Shown here piece after piece: positions 34,078-42,326 of a stretch of 64,000 nucleotides of DNA (position 1 is the first letter of the stretch; each line of letters opens with the position of its first letter). The translations under genes and the position numbers were made by a program. Source of the DNA: Nitrogeniibacter aestuarii (lineage in GTDB: Bacteria > Pseudomonadota > Gammaproteobacteria > Burkholderiales > Rhodocyclaceae); assembly GCF_017309585.1 (NCBI RefSeq), contig NZ_CP071321.1, positions 4,050,001-4,114,000 of the forward strand, written 5' to 3'. The notes under the pieces are model-generated. The model saw only the letters and a list, made by a program, of their open reading frames with translations. It was not told the DNA's origin and searched no databases.

Positions 34078-36135
34078 ATGGCCCGAAAACCCGCACCACT
34101 GCCCGACGCTCCGCCCGCCCCGGTCCGCTCGCCCGAAGACCTGCGTCGCTACGACCTGCTGCTGGCGGGGTTGGACCTGCTTGACCAGGCCATTGCCGTG
34201 TTCGACGCCACGCCCAAGCTGGTCACCTGGAACCGTGCCATGGTGCGACTGCTGGAGTTTCCCGAGTCGCTCATGAAGGTGGGCACACCCTTTGAGGCCT
34301 TCGTGCGCTTCAATGCCGAGCGCGGCGAATATGGCGAGGGCAACATCGAGCAGCAGATCGCCCAGCGCATGGCCTCGGTGCATGCCTTCGAACCCCACTA
34401 TGTGGAACGCACCCGCCCCAATGGCAAGGTGCTGGCGATTCGCGGTGTGCCGATCCCCAACCTCGGCTTCGTCTCGCTGTGGACGGATGTGACCGAACAG
34501 CGCCGCTACGAGACACTGATCCAGCAGCAGAACGTGTTGCTCGAATCGCGGGTGCGCGAGCGCACCGCCGAGCTGCTCTCCGCCAAAACCGAACTCGACG
34601 ACATCGCTGCCGCGCTCGGGCGCAGCGAGGCCCGCCTGCAGACCATCGTCGACTCCATTCCCGCCCTGGTGGCCTATACCGACGCCAGCCTGGTCTATCA
34701 GTTCGTGAACAAGGGCTACGCCGACTGGTTCGGGCTGGACAAGGAGGCCCTCATCGGGCGCAACATCGCGCAGGTGTTCGGCGCCGAGGCGTATGAACAG
34801 ATCCGCGCCCATGTGGATCGCGCCGCAGCCGGCGAGCAGGTCAGCTATGAATACGTGCGCACCGGCGACAAGGGCCGCCAGGTCTATGCGCGCAGCGTGG
34901 TGGTGCCGGATGTGGACCCGAACGGCGAGGTGATCGGCCTGTTCGTGCTCTCCATCGACATTACCGAGCAGAAAGCCAGCGAAGCGGCGCTGGTGCAGGC
35001 GCAGAAAATGGAAGCGGTCGGCCAGCTCACCGGCGGGCTTGCACATGACTTCAACAACCTGCTCACCATCATCATGGGCAACCTGGACGCGGCGCGCGCC
35101 CAGGTCGACCCGCTCGTGGCCGCCGATTATCTCGACCCCGCCCGGCGCGCTGCCGAGCGCGGCGTCGAACTGATCCGGCGTCTGCTGACATTCTCCCGTC
35201 GCCAGACCCTGGAACCCACGGCGGTGGACGTGGGCAAGCGCATTCGGGAATTCACCCATCTGCTGCAACGCTCATTGAGCGAGTCGATCCATATCCACAC
35301 CACGTTGCCCAATGCGCCGCTGCATGCGCTGGTCGACCCCCACCAGCTGGAAAACGCACTGCTCAACCTGGCCATCAACGCCCGCGACGCCATGCCCGGC
35401 GGCGGCACCCTGAGCATCACGGTCAGCGAACGCCATATTCCGGAAAGCCAGTCGGCACTGGTGGAACTGCCGGTGGGCCACTATGTGCAGATCGATGTCG
35501 CCGACACCGGCACCGGCATCGAAGAAGCGCTGCTGACACGGGTGTTCGAACCCTTCGTCACCACCAAGCCCTTCGGTCAGGGCTCGGGGCTGGGCCTGTC
35601 GATGGTGTATGGCTTTGTGCGTCAATCGGGCGGCAACATCCGCGTGCGCAGCACCCCGGGTAAGGGCACCACGGTCACCTTCGTGCTGCCGCGCACCGAA
35701 GCACCCGCCCCGGTTGCCCCCGAACCGCCGCGTGCCAGTAGCGACCGCAAACCGGTGCGATGCCCGGTCCTGCTGGTGGAAGACGACCCCGAGGTGCGCA
35801 AGGTGATCCGCCTTCAACTGACCGAGCTGGGGTACCCGGTCGTCGAAGCCGACAACGGCGTCGAAGCGCAGACCATGCTCGAACACGTCCCCGACATCGG
35901 CCTGCTCATCTCCGACACCGTCATGCCCGGCGGCATCGGCGGGCGCGAACTGGTGCAGATCGCCCGACAACTGCGCCCCGAGCTGCCGCTGCTGCTCATC
36001 ACCGGCTACGCCAGCGGCCAGGCCATCGCCGAAGTGCAGGATCTGGACGTGCCCATCCTGCGCAAACCCTTTGACCGCAGCGTGCTCGAGCGCACGCTGG
36101 ATCAGTTGCTCAGCCACGTAGAATCTCCGGTATGA
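34078..36135 (+). CDS. PAS-domain hybrid sensor histidine kinase
   Basis: A 685-residue soluble kinase from MARKPAPLPDAP; no membrane span is visible, so it senses in the cytoplasm. A PAS-like domain (residues about 25-150, AIAVFDATPKLVTWNRAMVRLL) is followed by a coiled coil, a second PAS (about 185-300, ALVAYTDASLVYQFVNKGYADWFGL), a HisKA H-box (GGLAHDFNNLLTII, His near 325), an ATPase domain with N-box NLAINARDAM, DTGTGI and GQGSGLGLSMV, and a C-terminal receiver (residues about 560-680, LLVEDDPEV, ISDTVMP). The stop overlaps the start of the response regulator gene by 4 bases (ATGA). Confidence 0.93.
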   Translation: MARKPAPLPDAPPAPVRSPEDLRRYDLLLAGLDLLDQAIAVFDATPKLVTWNRAMVRLLEFPESLMKVGTPFEAFVRFNAERGEYGEGNIEQQIAQRMASVHAFEPHYVERTRPNGKVLAIRGVPIPNLGFVSLWTDVTEQRRYETLIQQQNVLLESRVRERTAELLSAKTELDDIAAALGRSEARLQTIVDSIPALVAYTDASLVYQFVNKGYADWFGLDKEALIGRNIAQVFGAEAYEQIRAHVDRAAAGEQVSYEYVRTGDKGRQVYARSVVVPDVDPNGEVIGLFVLSIDITEQKASEAALVQAQKMEAVGQLTGGLAHDFNNLLTIIMGNLDAARAQVDPLVAADYLDPARRAAERGVELIRRLLTFSRRQTLEPTAVDVGKRIREFTHLLQRSLSESIHIHTTLPNAPLHALVDPHQLENALLNLAINARDAMPGGGTLSITVSERHIPESQSALVELPVGHYVQIDVADTGTGIEEALLTRVFEPFVTTKPFGQGSGLGLSMVYGFVRQSGGNIRVRSTPGKGTTVTFVLPRTEAPAPVAPEPPRASSDRKPVRCPVLLVEDDPEVRKVIRLQLTELGYPVVEADNGVEAQTMLEHVPDIGLLISDTVMPGGIGGRELVQIARQLRPELPLLLITGYASGQAIAEVQDLDVPILRKPFDRSVLERTLDQLLSHVESPV

Positions 36136-36839
36136 CACAAGCGCGCATCCTCATCGTCGAAGACGAGCCCGATATCGCCCGGCTCATCGCCCAGTCCCTG
36201 GACGGCTATGGTTTTGTCACCGAACTCGCCCCCAACGGACGCCGGGGCCTCGATCAGGCCAAACGTCAGGCGCCGGACCTGGCCATCGTCGATCTCGGCC
36301 TGCCCGACATGGACGGCATGGAAGTCATCCGCCAGCTGCAACAGCAGACCCCGTGCGCGGTGCTCATCCTCACCGGGCGCAACGACGTGATGGACCGGGT
36401 GCTGGGGCTCGAGCTGGGCGCCGACGACTACCTGGCCAAGCCCTTCGAGCCGCGCGAACTGGTGGCCCGGGTGCGCTCCATCCTGCGCCGCTATCTGCGC
36501 ACCAGCGCCTCCGAGTCCGGGAGCACCCCGGGCATTGCCCGCTTCGCCGACTGGCAGTTCGACATCGGTCGCCACATGCTGGTCGCACCCGACGGCCACG
36601 AGGTGAGCGTCTCCGCCACCGAAGCGAGCATGCTGCAGGCCCTGCTCAAGAACCCCAACCGCATCCTCTCCCGCGAGCAACTCATCGGCGAACGCGACAT
36701 CGACCCCTACGACCGCAGCGTCGACGTGCGCGTCTCGCGCCTGCGCCGCAAGCTCGAAGACGACCCCCAGAACCCGCGACTCATCAAGACGGTGTATGGG
36801 GCGGGGTATCTGTTTACGGCGACCGTCGAGTGGGCCTGA
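36132..36839 (+). CDS. OmpR-family response regulator
   Basis: A 235-residue two-domain protein. The receiver domain has acidic pocket EDE at residues 10-12, phospho-acceptor D54 (IVDLGLPD) and Lys in YLAKPFEPRE. The C-terminal winged helix has ATEASMLQALLKNPNRILSRE, RSVDVRVSRLRRKLEDDP and KTVYGAGYLF. It is coupled by a 4-base overlap to the PAS hybrid kinase upstream, its probable cognate partner. Target genes are unknown. Confidence 0.93.
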   Translation: MTQARILIVEDEPDIARLIAQSLDGYGFVTELAPNGRRGLDQAKRQAPDLAIVDLGLPDMDGMEVIRQLQQQTPCAVLILTGRNDVMDRVLGLELGADDYLAKPFEPRELVARVRSILRRYLRTSASESGSTPGIARFADWQFDIGRHMLVAPDGHEVSVSATEASMLQALLKNPNRILSREQLIGERDIDPYDRSVDVRVSRLRRKLEDDPQNPRLIKTVYGAGYLFTATVEWA

Positions 36840-37076
36840 TTGATCGGTCGGGCGGAAGCATCGAAAGGGTCATTCGCCATCGATCAGGACGGGCGCAATT
36901 CGTTTGGGCGAAGTGACAGAGCGCGACCTCCCCGCCCATGAAGTCTCCAGCCATCAACCTGCAGCCGGGAACGGCGCTGAGCAAAGAGGCGTTGATTGAC
37001 GGACGAAGCCTTCGGCGCTCCCTCACTACGCCTCAGCCACTTGAACACACGCGCTTGAAACAGGACTCGACATCCC

Positions 37077-37105
37077 CTGACAGTCATTTCATAATTATGG
37101 ATTAT
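37077..37105 (+). promoter_or_regulatory. Promoter with palindromic operator upstream of the epimerase-like gene
   Basis: Candidate -35 CTGACA (37077-37082) and -10 GATTAT (37100-37105) are 17 bases apart. The spacer holds TTCATAATTATGGAT (37088-37102), whose core CATAATTATG is a perfect palindrome. The same 15 bases occur in the mcm/gntR divergent region at 57465-57479, in the same orientation relative to the metabolic gene. Repression by the GntR protein encoded there is inferred. Confidence 0.6.
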
Positions 37106-37125
37106 TGATTTTCCCGGAGACATCC

Positions 37126-37602
37126 ATGAGCCAACGCCCCTTCAAGGTTCTCGGCATCCAGCAAATCGCCATCGGCGGCCCGAGCAAGGACCGCCTCAAG
37201 ACCCTGTGGGTCGACAAACTCGGCCTCGACATCACCGGCAACTTCGTCTCCGAGCGCGAAAACGTGGACGAAGACATCTGTGCCATGGGCACCGGCCCAT
37301 TCAAGGTCGAAGTGGATCTCATGCAACCGCTCGACCCGGAGAAGAAACCTGCGGTGCACACCACCCCGCTCAACCACGTGGGCCTGTGGATTGACGACCT
37401 GCCCGCAGCCGTCGAATGGCTCACCGCCGAGGGCGTACGCTTCGCCCCGGGTGGCATCCGCAAGGGCGCCGCGGGCTTCGACATCTGCTTCCTGCACCCC
37501 AAGGCCAATGACGAGTTTCCGGTCGGCGGTGAAGGCGTGCTGATCGAGCTGGTCCAGGCGCCACCCGAGGTGGTGGATGCGTTTGCGAAGCTGGCGGGAT
37601 GA
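37126..37602 (+). CDS. VOC-family protein, probable methylmalonyl-CoA epimerase
   Basis: A 158-residue double-glyoxalase-fold protein starting at MSQRPFKVLG, after CCCGGAGACATCC. The C-terminal half, LNHVGLWIDDLPAAVEWLTAEGVRF and CFLHPK, then GEGVLIELVQAPPE, closely follows the methylmalonyl-CoA epimerase pattern; His in LNHVG and Glu in LIELVQ would be metal ligands. The first metal-ligand His of typical epimerases (DHV-type) is Gln here (GIQQIAIG). Epimerase interconverts (S)- and (R)-methylmalonyl-CoA between PccAB and Mcm. Support comes from an operator shared with the mcm/gntR region 20 kb away. A glyoxalase or dioxygenase-like role remains possible. Confidence 0.7.
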   Translation: MSQRPFKVLGIQQIAIGGPSKDRLKTLWVDKLGLDITGNFVSERENVDEDICAMGTGPFKVEVDLMQPLDPEKKPAVHTTPLNHVGLWIDDLPAAVEWLTAEGVRFAPGGIRKGAAGFDICFLHPKANDEFPVGGEGVLIELVQAPPEVVDAFAKLAG

Positions 37603-37630
37603 CCTGTCCACGGTCGTGACATCACATGCC

Positions 37631-37665
37631 ATGAAAAAGGGCTCCATCGAGGAGCCCTTTTTCAT
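37631..37665. terminator. Bidirectional rho-independent terminator
   Basis: Perfect 15-base inverted repeat ATGAAAAAGGGCTCC / GGAGCCCTTTTTCAT around ATCGA, 28 bases after the VOC stop. T-runs on both strands make it usable in both directions, also serving the minus-strand DUF1566 gene. Confidence 0.92.
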
Positions 37666-37818
37666 GGGTCGCCGCTTTTCGCGCGACAACTTCCGGCCAT
37701 GTCAGACGGAGGAGATGCGCTCCATCACCCGGATGGCGCGCAACCGCTTCCGGGGGAAACGGTCAATCCATCGCGCTGTGCCGGAGCCACCGGCGCACTT
37801 TGCCCGACCCGGTCCCGC

Positions 37819-38361
37819 TCACGGTTCACCACACACCAGCCGCACCGCAAACAGATAGCCGCGATAGCGGTGGCTGAACTCGAGATCACCCGCGTTGAAG
37901 CCGACATACCACCCTTGCGAGGCATCAGACGGCGTACTGCTCCAATACCCGTAGTTGATTTTGTCCAGATTCGGGAACGCTACCGGGTCAATGGTCGGGG
38001 TGCGCTTGGCTTCCACGCGCGCTTGATCGACCAGACTCCCCAGCTCTTCCTTGGTCGGGACTCTCCATTGGCCGCCGCCCTGCTCCTGGGCCTCGTCAAA
38101 ACTGAAAAACCTCACGTCGCCAACGCACCCCCTAGCGTTGTCCCAGCGCTGCCCGACGCTACAGCGCTGCCAGGTCAGTTGCGTGTCCTGATCGAAAACG
38201 ATAGCACCATGAAGGACATATCGACCGAAGGCTCGCGGTTCGGATTGCTCCGCGCCTGCGCCTGCTTTGCATCCGACAGCCCCCTCGGCGTCACCCGCAT
38301 GCCCCATGAGCGGGGTAAGTGGCGCGCAAAGCAACACGCCAACCATCTGTAACCATTTCAC
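37819..38361 (-). CDS. Exported DUF1566 (Lcl C-terminal domain) protein
   Basis: A 180-residue protein read from GTG 38361, with GGGAGA 7 bases upstream; longer frames to 38559 are rejected. A signal peptide (VKWLQMVGVLLCAPLTPLMGHAG) is followed by a Cys-containing linker and a DUF1566 domain: YVLHGAIVFDQDTQLTWQRC, QWRVPTKEELGSLVDQ, DKINYGYWSST and LFAVRLVCGEP. These domains are found in secreted lectin- or adhesin-like proteins with unknown ligands. It lies between the VOC gene and the decayed copy of that gene's 3' end, on the opposite strand, and has a less GC-biased feel; it may have been inserted. Confidence 0.72.
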   Translation of the reverse strand: MKWLQMVGVLLCAPLTPLMGHAGDAEGAVGCKAGAGAEQSEPRAFGRYVLHGAIVFDQDTQLTWQRCSVGQRWDNARGCVGDVRFFSFDEAQEQGGGQWRVPTKEELGSLVDQARVEAKRTPTIDPVAFPNLDKINYGYWSSTPSDASQGWYVGFNAGDLEFSHRYRGYLFAVRLVCGEP

Positions 38362-38548
38362 CGATCGCTCTCCCACACAGCTCGCTTCCGACAACGCCTG
38401 CCTGCCCTGCTTTTTCGATCGCCGCATGCTCTCACATTCTCTCTGGGCCGCCCTCGATTCGTTTCGTCCGGTGGTGTCGTCGCCCAGGTGCAGCGAAACG
38501 GAATCCGGGCTCCCGGAGGCGGCCGGTCGGACCGTGTCCCGGCAACGC

Positions 38549-38614
38549 TTGCTGATCAAGCAGATTCAGGCACTGCCCGAGATGGTGGGCTCGCTTTCGA
38601 AACTGGCGGGCTGA
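38549..38614 (+). pseudogene. Decayed duplicate of the 3' end of the VOC/epimerase gene
   Basis: In the plus frame ending at 38614 the last 21 residues read LLIKQIQALPEMVGSLSKLAG, and the intact gene ends VLIELVQAPPEVVDAFAKLAG, with the same stop placement. The nucleotide similarity is clear (for example CTGATC, CAGGC, CCCGAG.TGGTGG and AA.CTGGCGGG.TGA). No upstream part of the gene remains. As in the intact copy, a terminator with the same AAGGGCTCC stem follows about 40 bases later. Confidence 0.7.
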
Positions 38615-38656
38615 CCGAGCCGCACACGACATCTTCAGCCGCGTTCGCTGAACGAC

Positions 38657-38678
38657 AAGGGCTCCCTCGGGAGCCCTT
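38657..38678. terminator. Terminator-like hairpin, related to the one at 37631
   Basis: AAGGGCTCC / GGAGCCCTT arms flank a short loop (CTCG region). The same AAGGGCTCC stem follows the intact VOC gene, so gene end and terminator were probably duplicated together. Confidence 0.75.
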
Positions 38679-38709
38679 TACATTGATCGAACACACGACC
38701 GAGACGACG

Positions 38710-39831
38710 TCAGCGCCCGAGTACGGCCATCGCGCCGGCACCCAGCAAGGCCCCGGTGGGCAGCGTGATCAACCATGCGAGCGCGATCTGGCCGATGACA
38801 CCCCAATGTGCACGGTGCGTACTGGCACCGATCCCGAACAGCGCACTGCAGGAAACGTGTGTGGTGGAAACGGGAACCCCCAGCTTCGAGGCGAAAATGA
38901 CCAGGCTAGAGGTAATCAGGTTGGCCGTCAGCCCCTGCCCCGGGTTGATCTCGGCGATGTCGTGGGACATCTTTTCGGCGACACGACGCGCACTGATCAA
39001 CCCTCCCACGGCCATGAGGACGCCCACCGCAATCAAGGCCATGTCGGCATCGATGGTGCCACCTGCGAGAAGCAGCGCAGCAATCTTGGGGGTGTCGTTG
39101 AGGCCGCGAGCAAAGCACACTGCGCCAGCGCTCAGGTAATGCAGTCCATCGAGGAGACGCCCTACCGAAATCCCCATCACGGCCCCCTGATAGCGCACCT
39201 TGCAGTTCGCGCTTTCATCCAGCGTCAGGCTGACGGATTGCAACGCGGCCGCTGCCCCGGGATTTCCCGGCAGCGTGGCAACAACGTCCTGACCCACACA
39301 GACGCAGGTTTCGTGGGTCACCCCCAGGCGGCGCCGAGCGCGCCGCACGAGCGGATAGAGGGTCACGGCCAGCGCCATGGCGAGCAACGGACTGACCAGA
39401 AGCGGCACCAGAAACTTGTCCGTGAGGCTGCCGAGATTCAGCAGATCGCCTGCGGCCACCAGGCCGGCTCCCACCAGCCCGCCAATGAGGGCATGCGTCG
39501 TTGAAATCGGGAAGCCGAGTCGCGTTGCCAGCAGGACCGTGCCACCCGCAGCCAGCCCGACCGACGCCGGAAATGCAGGGGAGGCGATCACGCCGGGCGG
39601 GACCAGCCCTTTACCCGAGAACGCCGCCAAAAGACCATTCGCCAGCACAAGGGCAACCGCCGATCCGGCCAGCGTCGTCACCGTTGCCCAAACAAGCGAG
39701 CCCCGGTACCGGGCGGTGCCGCTACCGAACAGCGTCGCGACCCCCTTGAAGTTATCGTTCGCACCATTGGCGTATGCCAGAAGCAAGCCCGCGATGAATA
39801 CCATTCCAACTATGCTCACCGTAATCCCCAC
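38710..39831 (-). CDS. pit: Inorganic phosphate transporter, PiT family
   Basis: A 373-residue inner-membrane protein with about 10 spans. The duplicated PiT signatures are intact: GANDNFKGVATLFGS (residues about 23-37) with ISTTHALIGGLVGAG in the first half, and GLNDTPKIAALLLAG with VSTTHVSCSALFGIG in the second. It takes up metal-phosphate with protons (low affinity). The central loop, with THETCVCVG and NCKVRYQG, is soluble and Cys-containing. ATG 39831 is used; a later Met (VGMVF) is possible. No pap/phoU-like DUF47 gene is adjacent, unlike many PiT operons. Confidence 0.92.
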   Translation of the reverse strand: MGITVSIVGMVFIAGLLLAYANGANDNFKGVATLFGSGTARYRGSLVWATVTTLAGSAVALVLANGLLAAFSGKGLVPPGVIASPAFPASVGLAAGGTVLLATRLGFPISTTHALIGGLVGAGLVAAGDLLNLGSLTDKFLVPLLVSPLLAMALAVTLYPLVRRARRRLGVTHETCVCVGQDVVATLPGNPGAAAALQSVSLTLDESANCKVRYQGAVMGISVGRLLDGLHYLSAGAVCFARGLNDTPKIAALLLAGGTIDADMALIAVGVLMAVGGLISARRVAEKMSHDIAEINPGQGLTANLITSSLVIFASKLGVPVSTTHVSCSALFGIGASTHRAHWGVIGQIALAWLITLPTGALLGAGAMAVLGR

Positions 39832-39944
39832 GCATCCTGTTCATCGATGCTTAATGAGAACCGGCTCAAGCAGGCCAACCTTACGTCGGCGCATCACGGT
39901 GGCATGAAAACCGACGGCTGCTCGCCCGCTGACGAAGACCCGAC

Positions 39945-40910
39945 TCAGACCGATACCACCTCCGGCAAGGCCTCACGGAACATGTCGATGAACAGCTTCA
40001 AACGCGCCGGGTAATAGCGGGCATAGCGATACACCAGACTCACCGGTGAGGGCTCCGCTGCCCATCCGGGGAGCAGCTGCACCAGCCGGCCGCTGGCCAG
40101 GTCGTTGGCAAACACCCAGCTCGATCCGACGCACACACCCAGGCCGTGCAGGCAGGCGCTGCGCAGGGCGTAGAGGCTGTCGGTGGACACCCGGGGGCGG
40201 AAACTCACCGCGTGCGAGGCACCATCGCCGGCGTGATGCAGCGTCACTTCAGTCCGTTAGAAGCTGCGCAGCGCGAGCCAGGGCAAGGTGGCCAGATCCG
40301 CGGGGGTGGCCGGCATGGGGCGATCGTTGAGCAAGTCGGGGGCGGCCACCACGATGCGGGGTACTTCGGAGATGCGGATCGACACCAGTTCAGGGTCGGT
40401 CACTTCACCCACCCGGATGGCGCAATCGATGCCGGCGGCGATGAAGCTGTCGATGGCGCGGTCGTCGTGCAGCAGCCACTCCACCCGCATGTTGGGGTAG
40501 GCGTTCAGATAGCGGGCCAGCGGTTCGACGAGACGATCTTGCCCGAAGGCGTGGGGTGCGATCACCCGCAGCACGCCTTCGGGGGATTCATGAGCGCCGA
40601 GCAGCTCGCTCTCGAAGGCTTCCCAGTTGTCGATGAGTTCGCGCGCACGCCGGTAGCAGCGCTCGCCGTCTTCGGTCAGGCGCATGCGGTGCGTCGAACG
40701 GTGAATCAGGCGCACCCCGAGCGTCTGTTCAAGCGCTTTCAATCGACGACTGACGGTGGGCTGGGTGGTCTGCAGTTGCTCCGCAGCGGCGGTCAGGCTC
40801 CCCGCTTCGACAATGCGCACGAAGGTGCTGACCAGTTCGATGCGCCCGCCATGGGTGCCGGTGTTTGCCGCTGCGGCGGCAAGTGGGGCACGCCCTTTGT
40901 TTTCACTCAC
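39945..40910 (-). pseudogene. LysR-family regulator interrupted by one in-frame stop codon
   Basis: The first part (40910-40257, 217 residues) carries the LysR winged helix, TFVRIVEAGSLTAAAEQLQTTQPTVSRRLKALEQTLGV, and most of the effector domain, ending LPWLALRSF at a TAA (minus strand, plus 40257-40259). The same frame continues without shift from 40256 to 39945 as RTEVTLHHAGDG, then STDSLYALRSACLHGLGVCVG and ASGRLVQLLPGW, the normal LysR C-terminus. The total, about 321 codons, is the length of an intact protein. A single-base nonsense change or sequencing error explains it. It is divergent from the MFS transporter gene it probably regulated. Confidence 0.88.
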
Positions 40911-40931
40911 GATCCATCCCGCCAGCCTCTA

Positions 40932-40948
40932 TATACAACCAGCGTATA
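40932..40948. promoter_or_regulatory. Candidate LysR operator between the broken regulator and MFS gene
   Basis: TATAC-N7-GTATA inverted repeat inside the 121-base divergent gap, fitting a LysR-type T-N11-A box. The surrounding bases are AT-rich (TATATAC, GTATAAAA) and probably include promoter elements. Confidence 0.5.
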
Positions 40949-41031
40949 AAAGCCTTACGCTTTTGGCTACTACCGCAACGGGCAACAAGGCACGAAAATC
41001 GCCCGGAACACATTTCCGCCCCCCGGCTTTC

Positions 41032-42279
41032 ATGACCTCAGCACACTCAAGCACCTGCGACACGGACGCCCCTCACCCCCCCATCGGCACGCCCCCTGCG
41101 CAGCACCCGCTCTCCCACCGACTCGTGCTGATCATGGCCACGGCCACCGGTCTGGGTGTCGCCTGTCTCTACTATGCGCAACCGCTGCTCGGCGTCCTCA
41201 CGGCAGAGCTGGGGCTGAGCGCGCAGACAGTGGGCTACATCCCCACCCTCACCCAGCTGGGCTACGCGCTGGGCATCATCTTTCTGGCACCCCTCGGGGA
41301 CCGCCATGACCGACGCGTCATCATCCTCATCAAGGCCATTCTGCTGACCGCGTCGCTGCTCGCCTTCGGGCTGTCTTCCCATCTGTCTGCCCTGCTGATC
41401 GCTAGCTTCGCCATCGGGCTCACGGCCACGCTCGCGCAGGACATCGTGCCCACCGCCGCCACGCTGGCCCACGACACTCAGCGCGGGCGCATTGTGGGTA
41501 CGGTGATGACCGGGTTGCTGATGGGCATTTTGCTGTCGCGAGTGTTCAGCGGGCTGTTCGCCGAGCAGTTCGGCTGGCGCAGCGTGTTTGTCCTGGCGGC
41601 GGTGAGCATGGCGCTGACGGGGGCCGTGATCTGGCGCACCCTGCCCCATGTGGCGCCGACCACCACCCTCAGCTATGGCGCCTTGATGCGCTCTTTGCTG
41701 GCGCTGATCCGCGAACACAGTGCGCTGCGCCGTGCGGCGCTGGCACAGGGGCTGCTGTCGGTGGCTTTCAGTGCGTTCTGGTCCACCCTGGCGGTCATGC
41801 TGCATGCCGAACCCTTCGAGATGGGCAGCGCGGTCGCCGGGGCTTTCGGGCTGGCCGGAGCGGCGGGCGCACTGATCGCCCCGATTGCAGGCCATCTGGC
41901 CGACCGGCACGGGCCACAGGCGGTGACGCGGGTGGGCACCGCCGTCACCACTGTGTCGTTCGCGCTCATGTGCGCCGGCGTGTGGCTGGCCCCGACGCCT
42001 CAACTGGTGGTGCTTGCGGTGGCGACCCTGGGCTTCGATCTTGGCCTACAAGGCACCCTGATCGCGCACCAGACCATCGTCTACGGTATTGCGCCCGAGG
42101 CCCGGGCACGACTCAACGCCATCCTGCTCGGTGGCATGTTCATCGGCATGTCGCTGGGCTCGGCGATCGGCAGCCTGCTGCTCGACCGTTTTGGCTGGCT
42201 GGGCGTCACGCTGCTGGCCACGGCAGCGGCCGGCAGCGCGTTTTGTCTGCGTATGCTGCCGCCGCCGCGCAGCGCATGA
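41032..42279 (+). CDS. MFS transporter (probable drug/metabolite exporter)
   Basis: A 415-residue protein with about 12 predicted spans, starting at MTSAHSSTCD (41032); the frame extends upstream but through the divergent regulator. LAPLGDRHDRRVIILIKAIL is the loop 2-3 MFS motif A, and the repeated LADRHGPQAVTRVG in the second half is its counterpart. It resembles YbfB/arabinose-efflux type proton antiporters. The substrate is unknown. It is divergent from a LysR gene that carries a stop codon, so its control may be altered in this strain. Confidence 0.87.
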   Translation: MTSAHSSTCDTDAPHPPIGTPPAQHPLSHRLVLIMATATGLGVACLYYAQPLLGVLTAELGLSAQTVGYIPTLTQLGYALGIIFLAPLGDRHDRRVIILIKAILLTASLLAFGLSSHLSALLIASFAIGLTATLAQDIVPTAATLAHDTQRGRIVGTVMTGLLMGILLSRVFSGLFAEQFGWRSVFVLAAVSMALTGAVIWRTLPHVAPTTTLSYGALMRSLLALIREHSALRRAALAQGLLSVAFSAFWSTLAVMLHAEPFEMGSAVAGAFGLAGAAGALIAPIAGHLADRHGPQAVTRVGTAVTTVSFALMCAGVWLAPTPQLVVLAVATLGFDLGLQGTLIAHQTIVYGIAPEARARLNAILLGGMFIGMSLGSAIGSLLLDRFGWLGVTLLATAAAGSAFCLRMLPPPRSA

Positions 42280-42284
42280 AACAA

Positions 42285-42302
42285 GGCGCCCGGAAGGGCG
42301 CC
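42285..42302. terminator. Hairpin between the convergent MFS and chemoreceptor genes
   Basis: GGCGCCC / GGGCGCC arms around a GGAA loop; neither strand has a clear T-run. Related in sequence to the stem at 44367, on the other side of the chemoreceptor gene. Confidence 0.5.
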
Positions 42303-42326
42303 CTGTCCATTCGCACCGACCTGCCT

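Noticed and set aside
34066..35268. 400-codon minus-strand frame over the hybrid kinase
   Set aside because: Overlaps the PAS and HisKA coding sequence and has no recognisable domain.
40257..40259. Frameshift in the LysR gene
   Set aside because: Both halves are in the same frame, so this is a nonsense codon and not a frameshift.
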